Source: Nocardioides sp. (lineage in GTDB: Bacteria > Actinomycetota > Actinomycetes > Propionibacteriales > Nocardioidaceae). From it: DNA of 5,309 nucleotides. The translations under genes and the position numbers were made by a program. Of the stretch, positions 1 to 5,309 are shown in pieces. Every line of letters begins with the position of its first letter. The first letter of the stretch is position 1. The notes beneath the pieces are model-generated. The model saw nothing but the letters and a program-made list of their open reading frames with translations. It searched no databases and had not been told where the DNA came from. Location: positions 1 to 5,309 of the forward strand of contig JAKFXV010000131.1 in the NCBI GenBank assembly GCA_021731205.1, given 5' to 3'.

Positions 1-398
1 CTGGCCTATCAGGCCTTCGAGGACTACTTCACCGGGGCACGCTGGGACGATCTCGCTGCCGCGGGTGCCCGGCTGCAACGTCCGCTGTGGGCCTCCACGG
101 GCGTGAAGAACCCCGACTACGACGACACGATGTACGTCGTCGATCTCGCCGTCGACGGCACCGTGAACACCATGCCCGAGGCAACGTTGCGGGCCGTCGC
201 GGACCACGGCGTGGTGCGCGGCGACCAGGTCCGGCCGCACTACGGGCACGCACACTCCGTCATGGCGGCGCTGGCCGAGGTGGGCATCGACTACGACGAC
301 GTGATCGCCGTGCTGATCGAGGAGGGCGTCGACAAGTTCGTGATCGCCTGGCGCGAACTGTTGACCGCTTTGCAGGCGAGCCTGGACGCGAGCCGCCC

Positions 399-402
<4 letters not shown>
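1..402 (+). CDS. tal: Transaldolase, C-terminal part (5' end outside window)
   Basis: Transaldolase moves a dihydroxyacetone unit from sedoheptulose-7-phosphate to glyceraldehyde-3-phosphate in the cytosolic non-oxidative pentose phosphate pathway. The window opens inside the gene in frame 1, and 133 codons run to a TGA at 400-402. About a third of a protein of usual actinobacterial length (around 370 residues) is therefore visible. Family motifs in the fragment, in order, are [10 protein letters not shown] at its start, [13 protein letters not shown] (fragment residues 26-38), [17 protein letters not shown] (54-63) and ADHG. The C-terminal helix with [12 protein letters not shown] is also typical. 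The Schiff-base lysine lies upstream and cannot be checked. An ATG at 103 is internal to this frame and is not a separate gene. The stop overlaps the pgi start by 4 nt, which indicates cotranscription and probably coupled translation. The identification is firm; only the N-terminal portion is missing. Confidence 0.95.
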
Positions 403-2059
<1,657 letters not shown>

Positions 2060-2063
<4 letters not shown>

Positions 2064-3586
2064 CGAGCCTCGGCAACCCGCTTCGCGACCCCCAGGATCG
2101 TCGGCTGCCGCGGATCGCCGGACCCTGCGCCATGGTGCTCTTCGGGGTGACCGGGGATCTGTCGCGCAAGAAGGTGATGCCGGCCATCTACGACCTGGCC
2201 AACCGCGGGCTGCTCCCGCCCGGGTTCTCCTTGATCGGCTTCGCTCGGCGCGACTGGGCAGACCAGGACTTCGCCCAGATCGTGCACGACTCCGTGCGCG
2301 AGCACGCGCGCACGGAGTTTCGCGAAGAGGTCTGGGCACAGCTGGCTGAGGGCTTCCGGTTCGTGCCGGGTGACTTCGCCGACGACACCGCGTTCCACAA
2401 CCTGCGGCTCACCTTGGAGGGCCTCGACCTGGTGCGGGGCACCGGGGGCAACCACGCGTTCTACCTCTCGATCCCGCCGCGGTTCTTCGGCGACGTCGTA
2501 CAACAGCTCGAAGAGCACGAGCTGGTCTCGACGCCGGGCTCGGGCTGGCGCCGGGTCATCGTCGAGAAGCCGTTCGGGCACGACCTCGCCTCGGCTCGGG
2601 AGCTCAACGACCTGCTGGCCCGGGTGTTCCCACCCGAATCGGTGTTCCGGATCGACCACTATCTGGGGAAGGAGACCGTGCAGAACATCTTGGCGATGCG
2701 GTTCGCCAATGAGATGTTCGAGCCGCTGTGGAACTCCAACTACGTCGACCACGTGCAGATCACCATGGCCGAGGACATCGGCATCGGCGGGCGGGCTGGG
2801 TATTACGACGGCATCGGCGCCGCCCGAGACGTGATCCAGAACCACCTGCTGCAGTTGTTGGCCCTGATCGCCATGGAGGAGCCGACCTCGTTCGATGCGG
2901 TGAACTTGCGACAAGAGAAGCTCAAGGTGCTGGCCGCCGTACAGTTGCCGGCTCGGCTGGACACCGGCACAGCGCGCGGCAGGTACGCCGCCGGCTGGGC
3001 TGGAGGAGTTGAGGTTCCCGGCTACCTGCAGGAGGAGGGCATCGTCCCCGACTCGACGACCGAGACCTACGCCGCGATCCGGCTGCACATCGACAACAGG
3101 CGGTGGGCCGGAGTGCCCTTCTACCTGCGTGCGGGCACGCGTCTCGCGCGCCGGGTGACGGAGGTGGCGGTGGTGTTCAAGCGAGCCCCGCACCTGCCGT
3201 TCGCGGCCTCCGCGACCGAGGAACTCACCCAGAACGCCCTCGTCATCCGCGTCCAGCCCGACGAGGGGATGACGCTCCGGTTCGGCTCGAAGGTGCCCGG
3301 AACGGCGTTCGAGATCCGTGATGTGAACATGGACTTCGCCTACGGGGGTTCGTTCACCGAGGCCTCCCCCGAAGCCTACGAGCGGTTGATTCTCGACGTT
3401 CTGCTGGGCGACCCGCCGCTGTTCCCACGGCACGAGGAGGTCGAGGCATCCTGGCGGATCCTGGACCCGATCCTCGAATCATGGGCCCGCAAGGGCGCAC
3501 CTGAGGCGTACGCCTCGGGAGGATGGGGTCCGGCGTCCAGTGACGCCCTGCTGGCCCGCGATGGACGAACCTGGCGGCGGCCGTGA
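2060..3586 (+). CDS. zwf: Glucose-6-phosphate 1-dehydrogenase
   Basis: Zwf oxidises glucose-6-phosphate to 6-phosphoglucono-1,5-lactone with NAD(P)+, the entry step of the oxidative pentose phosphate pathway. The product has 508 residues, normal for actinobacteria. The Rossmann nucleotide loop is [10 protein letters not shown] (29-38), followed by EKPFG (169-173) and the signature RIDHYLGKE (197-205). [10 protein letters not shown] holds substrate Asp257 and the probable catalytic base His262, and Glu238 matches human Glu239. The C-terminal block with [24 protein letters not shown] and the ending [12 protein letters not shown] is typical of actinobacterial Zwf. The odd residue is Thr360 in YLRAGTRL, where the family normally has Lys (human Lys360), a residue near the sugar phosphate. 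ATG 2060 was chosen because it overlaps the pgi stop by 4 nt (ATGA) and gives the familiar N-terminus [19 protein letters not shown] see no convincing Shine-Dalgarno sequence. Cofactor preference cannot be read reliably from sequence. Confidence 0.97.
3501..3518. repeat. Palindrome inside the 3' end of zwf
   Basis: GAGGCGTACGCCTC at 3503-3516 is a perfect 14-nt palindrome, extended to 18 nt (3501-3518) by one wobble pair and one C-G pair. It lies in the codons for PEAYASGG of Zwf, about 70 nt before the stop and the opcA GTG start. Because it is fully coding and the encoded segment is an ordinary Zwf C-terminal stretch, a separate role (protein binding site or mRNA hairpin) is only a possibility. 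Confidence 0.4.
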
Positions 3587-4503
3587 TCGAGCTCACGGAT
3601 ACGAACTCGGCCCAGATCGCGGCCGAGTTCGTGCGCGCACGGACTCGCGCCGGCAGCCCGGCGATGGGCATGGTGATGACCCTGATCGTCGTCGTCGACG
3701 AAGCGGGCGCTCCGGCGGCGATGGCTGCGGCCCGAGCCGCGTCGCGCGAGCACCCGGCCCGGGTGCTGGGCGTCATCCTGGGTTCGGCGCGCGGCCGGGC
3801 GAGCATCGTCGCGCAGGTCGGCATCGGCCAGGGCTGGACGGGCGAGACAGCGCTGATTCGGCTGCGCGGTGAAGTGGTTCGACACCCGGAGTCGGTCGTG
3901 CTGCCGCTGTTGTTGCCGGACTCCCCCGTCGCCGCGTGGTGGCCCACCGACCACCCGCCGGACCCTGCCAACGATCCGCTGGGGCGGCTCGCCCAGCGTC
4001 GGATCACCGACGCCGCCCTGGTGTCACGCGGCAAGCTCAAGGCGCTCCACGGCCAATGTGCGGCGTACGCCCCGGGGAACACCGATCTGGCCTGGACGCG
4101 CATCACGCCGTGGCGAGCGTTGCTGGCCGCCGCGCTGGACCAGGCCACTCCTAGCGTGGTGGCTGGGGTATCCGCGGCGTCCGTGACGGCCGAGCGGATC
4201 AGTCCCAGTGCGGACCTCTTGGCCGCGTGGCTCGATGACCGGCTTCGCGTGTCCGTGCGTCGTCGTACGTCCGCGGGGCCGGGGATCACCCAGGTCACTC
4301 TCGAGACCGCAGCAGGCCCGATCACGATCACTCGGACCGATGGCCGGTTGGCCACGTTCTCCTCCCCCGGCCAGCCAGACCGCCCGGTCGCGCTGAAGCG
4401 ACGGGATCTGCCCGAACTGCTGGCCGAGGAGCTGCGGCGCCTCGATGAGGACAACATCTATGCCGCCACCGCCCGCCGGCTGGTGGAGTTGGCGCGCGGA
4501 TGA
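3583..4503 (+). CDS. opcA: Glucose-6-phosphate dehydrogenase assembly protein OpcA
   Basis: OpcA is a non-catalytic actinobacterial and cyanobacterial factor needed for full assembly or activation of the Zwf oligomer. The product has 306 residues, near the ~300 usual in actinobacteria. The N-terminus [16 protein letters not shown] is followed by a hydrophobic strand (MVMTLIVVVDE). The family's conserved middle contains LPLLLPDSPVAAWWP, with the Trp pair at 119-120, and DPLGRLAQRRITDA ending near 144. The YAPGNTDLAWTRITPWR block lies at about 162-178. The rest forms the C-terminal domain, ending in a helix with LPELLAEELRRLDED. Translation starts at GTG 3583, overlapping the zwf TGA as GTGA. 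No other start gives the conserved N-terminus, and no strong Shine-Dalgarno is seen, so coupling to zwf is likely. That would help keep the assembly factor in proportion to its client. No signal peptide or membrane segment is evident. Confidence 0.95.
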   Translation: MIELTDTNSAQIAAEFVRARTRAGSPAMGMVMTLIVVVDEAGAPAAMAAARAASREHPARVLGVILGSARGRASIVAQVGIGQGWTGETALIRLRGEVVRHPESVVLPLLLPDSPVAAWWPTDHPPDPANDPLGRLAQRRITDAALVSRGKLKALHGQCAAYAPGNTDLAWTRITPWRALLAAALDQATPSVVAGVSAASVTAERISPSADLLAAWLDDRLRVSVRRRTSAGPGITQVTLETAAGPITITRTDGRLATFSSPGQPDRPVALKRRDLPELLAEELRRLDEDNIYAATARRLVELARG

Positions 4504-5282
4504 GTGAGCTCGGGGTCGACGTGTTCGCCACTCCAGAGGCGCTGGCTGCGGGCGTTGCGGAGCGGTTGTTGGACGCGTTGCCGATCCTGCCTGGAGAGGC
4601 TGTTCACCTGGCGCTGACCGGCGGGACGATCGCGGACGCCGTACACCGGGAGGTGGCGCGGCGGTGGGCTGAGCGCGCAGTGGCATGGGACCGGGTGCAC
4701 GTGTGGTGGGGTGACGAGCGCTTCGTGGCTTCCGACGACCCTGATCGCAACGCATTGCAGGCTCGTCGGGCGCTGTTGGATCGCCTCCCCGTCCCAGCCG
4801 CCCGGATCCACGAGATGCCGGCGGCCGACAGGAGCGTGTCCGTCACTGACGCAGCTGCCGCGCACGCCGCGGAGCTGGAGCGGTATTGGCCTGGCCGGTT
4901 CGACCTGGTGATGCTGGGCATCGGCCCGGACGGGCACGTCGCGTCGTTGTTCCCGGGTCTGCCGGGGGTGGGCGAGAGGTCATCGCTCGTATGCGCGGTC
5001 ACGGACTCCCCCAAACCCCCGCCCCAGCGAATCTCGCTCACTCTTCCGGCCCTCAACCGCGCAGACAGCGTCTGGTTCCTCGCCAGCGGCTCAGCCAAGG
5101 CTCACGCCGTCGCCACCGCCCTCGCCGAGGCGTCACAAACACGCGCCGAGGCGTCACAAACTCCGGTCGAGGCGTCACAAACACGCGGCGAGGCGTCAGA
5201 AATGTTGCCCGCTGCACGTGTCAGCGGATTGTCGAGCACGATGTGGTTCGTCGATCAGGACGCGGCAGCGCTGATCGGCTGA
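4500..5282 (+). CDS. pgl: 6-phosphogluconolactonase with an in-frame tandem repeat near the C-terminus
   Basis: Pgl (DevB/SOL family) hydrolyses 6-phosphogluconolactone, the Zwf product, to 6-phosphogluconate in the cytosol. The product has 260 residues. Motifs in order are LTGGT (39-43, the sugar-phosphate loop, usually LSGGS/T), WWGDERFV (69-76) followed by SDDPDRN (78-84), GIGPDGHVASLFPG (140-153) with probable catalytic His146, SPKPPPQRISL (170-180), and SGSAKA with Lys200. The protein ends with VSGLSSTMWFVDQDAAALIG, the usual final strand and helix. Between them, residues 209-236 are a tandem 7-residue repeat (AEASQTR, AEASQTP, VEASQTR, GEASEML) that I do not recognise as part of the family. 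All catalytic motifs lie outside it, so the enzyme is probably active. ATG 4500 overlaps the opcA stop (ATGA), and GGAG at 4485-4488 is a plausible but distant Shine-Dalgarno. A glucosamine-6-phosphate deaminase is the main relative to exclude, and context together with the GPDGH motif favour Pgl. Confidence 0.95.
   Translation: MSELGVDVFATPEALAAGVAERLLDALPILPGEAVHLALTGGTIADAVHREVARRWAERAVAWDRVHVWWGDERFVASDDPDRNALQARRALLDRLPVPAARIHEMPAADRSVSVTDAAAAHAAELERYWPGRFDLVMLGIGPDGHVASLFPGLPGVGERSSLVCAVTDSPKPPPQRISLTLPALNRADSVWFLASGSAKAHAVATALAEASQTRAEASQTPVEASQTRGEASEMLPAARVSGLSSTMWFVDQDAAALIG
5124..5207 (+). repeat. In-frame 21-nt tandem repeat, four units, inside pgl
   Basis: Four head-to-tail units of 21 nt begin at 5124, 5145, 5166 and 5187. 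The shared core GAGGCGTCACAAAC is at 5127-5140, 5148-5161 and 5169-5182. The fourth unit keeps GAGGCGTCA (5190-5198) and then diverges into ordinary pgl sequence. Units 1 and 3 differ by one base, and unit 2 differs from unit 1 by three, all in its last two codons. The period equals seven codons, so the reading frame is kept and the array encodes Ala/Glu/Ser/Gln/Thr-rich heptads. It sits in a surface-loop position between SGSAKA and the last strand of the fold. CAA codons and the A-rich TCACAAAC stretch contrast with the G/C-ending codons around them. Each GCGTCACAAACACGC copy (units 1 and 3) carries a weak 4-bp inverted repeat. Origin by slippage or by spread of a short genomic repeat cannot be decided from this window. 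Confidence 0.9.
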
Positions 5283-5289
5283 GCCGGTC
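5273..5289. repeat. Short inverted repeat over the pgl stop codon
   Basis: GATCGGC at 5273-5279 can pair with GCCGGTC at 5283-5289 (one T-G wobble), leaving the TGA stop codon as a 3-nt loop. This gives a 7-bp, G/C-rich stem at the end of the gene string. No T-run follows in the remaining 20 nt, so it does not look like a standard intrinsic terminator. It may be chance in high-GC sequence or a weak stop or mRNA-stabilising structure. The 27 nt after pgl hold nothing else I can name. Confidence 0.35.
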
Positions 5290-5309
5290 GACTCACTCAG
5301 GCCGCCCGG

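Noticed and set aside
87..398. Upstream extension of the pgi reading frame to an earlier ATG, giving a 658-residue protein.
   Set aside because: The extra 104 residues are Arg-rich, unlike any isomerase, and overlap conserved transaldolase sequence. Start at 399 gives normal length and an ATGA junction.
3354..4457. Minus-strand open frame of 367 codons opposite opcA.
   Set aside because: Ser/Arg/Ala-rich composition without recognisable motifs, spanning two real genes on the other strand.
5124..5207. CRISPR array reading of the pgl repeats.
   Set aside because: Units are contiguous 21-mers with no spacers, are translated in frame, and have no cas genes nearby.

Overview
The window is high-GC DNA (roughly two thirds G+C by eye) with strong third-position G/C bias. 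The presence of OpcA, an actinobacterial G6PD assembly factor, together with actinobacterial-style Zwf, transaldolase and Pgi sequences, points to an actinomycete. Order tal-pgi-zwf-opcA-pgl and the look of the proteins would fit Propionibacteriaceae or relatives, but that placement is an inference and cannot be settled here.

Layout: one gapless, co-directional (+) gene string fills the window. It holds the 3' end of transaldolase (1-402), complete pgi (glucose-6-phosphate isomerase, 399-2063), complete zwf (glucose-6-phosphate dehydrogenase, 2060-3586), complete opcA (G6PD assembly protein, 3583-4503) and complete pgl (6-phosphogluconolactonase, 4500-5282). Each of the four junctions is an exact 4-nt stop/start overlap (ATGA, ATGA, GTGA, ATGA), so the genes are almost certainly one operon with translational coupling. 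Its promoter must lie upstream of the window. Only 27 nt follow pgl.

How the genes work together: Pgi interconverts glucose-6-phosphate and fructose-6-phosphate. Zwf, helped by OpcA, oxidises glucose-6-phosphate to 6-phosphogluconolactone with formation of NAD(P)H. Pgl hydrolyses the lactone to 6-phosphogluconate. Transaldolase belongs to the non-oxidative branch and returns sugar phosphates to fructose-6-phosphate, which Pgi can convert back to glucose-6-phosphate. The string therefore encodes most of a cyclic pentose phosphate route, lacking Gnd and transketolase within the window.

This is mostly a well-known metabolic operon, and I see no new multi-gene system. Two points stand out. One is an in-frame tandem array of a 21-nt unit near the 3' end of pgl. 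The other is a Thr in Zwf at the position of a normally conserved substrate-site lysine (human Lys360). Two short palindromes, one inside zwf and one over the pgl stop codon, are weaker observations.
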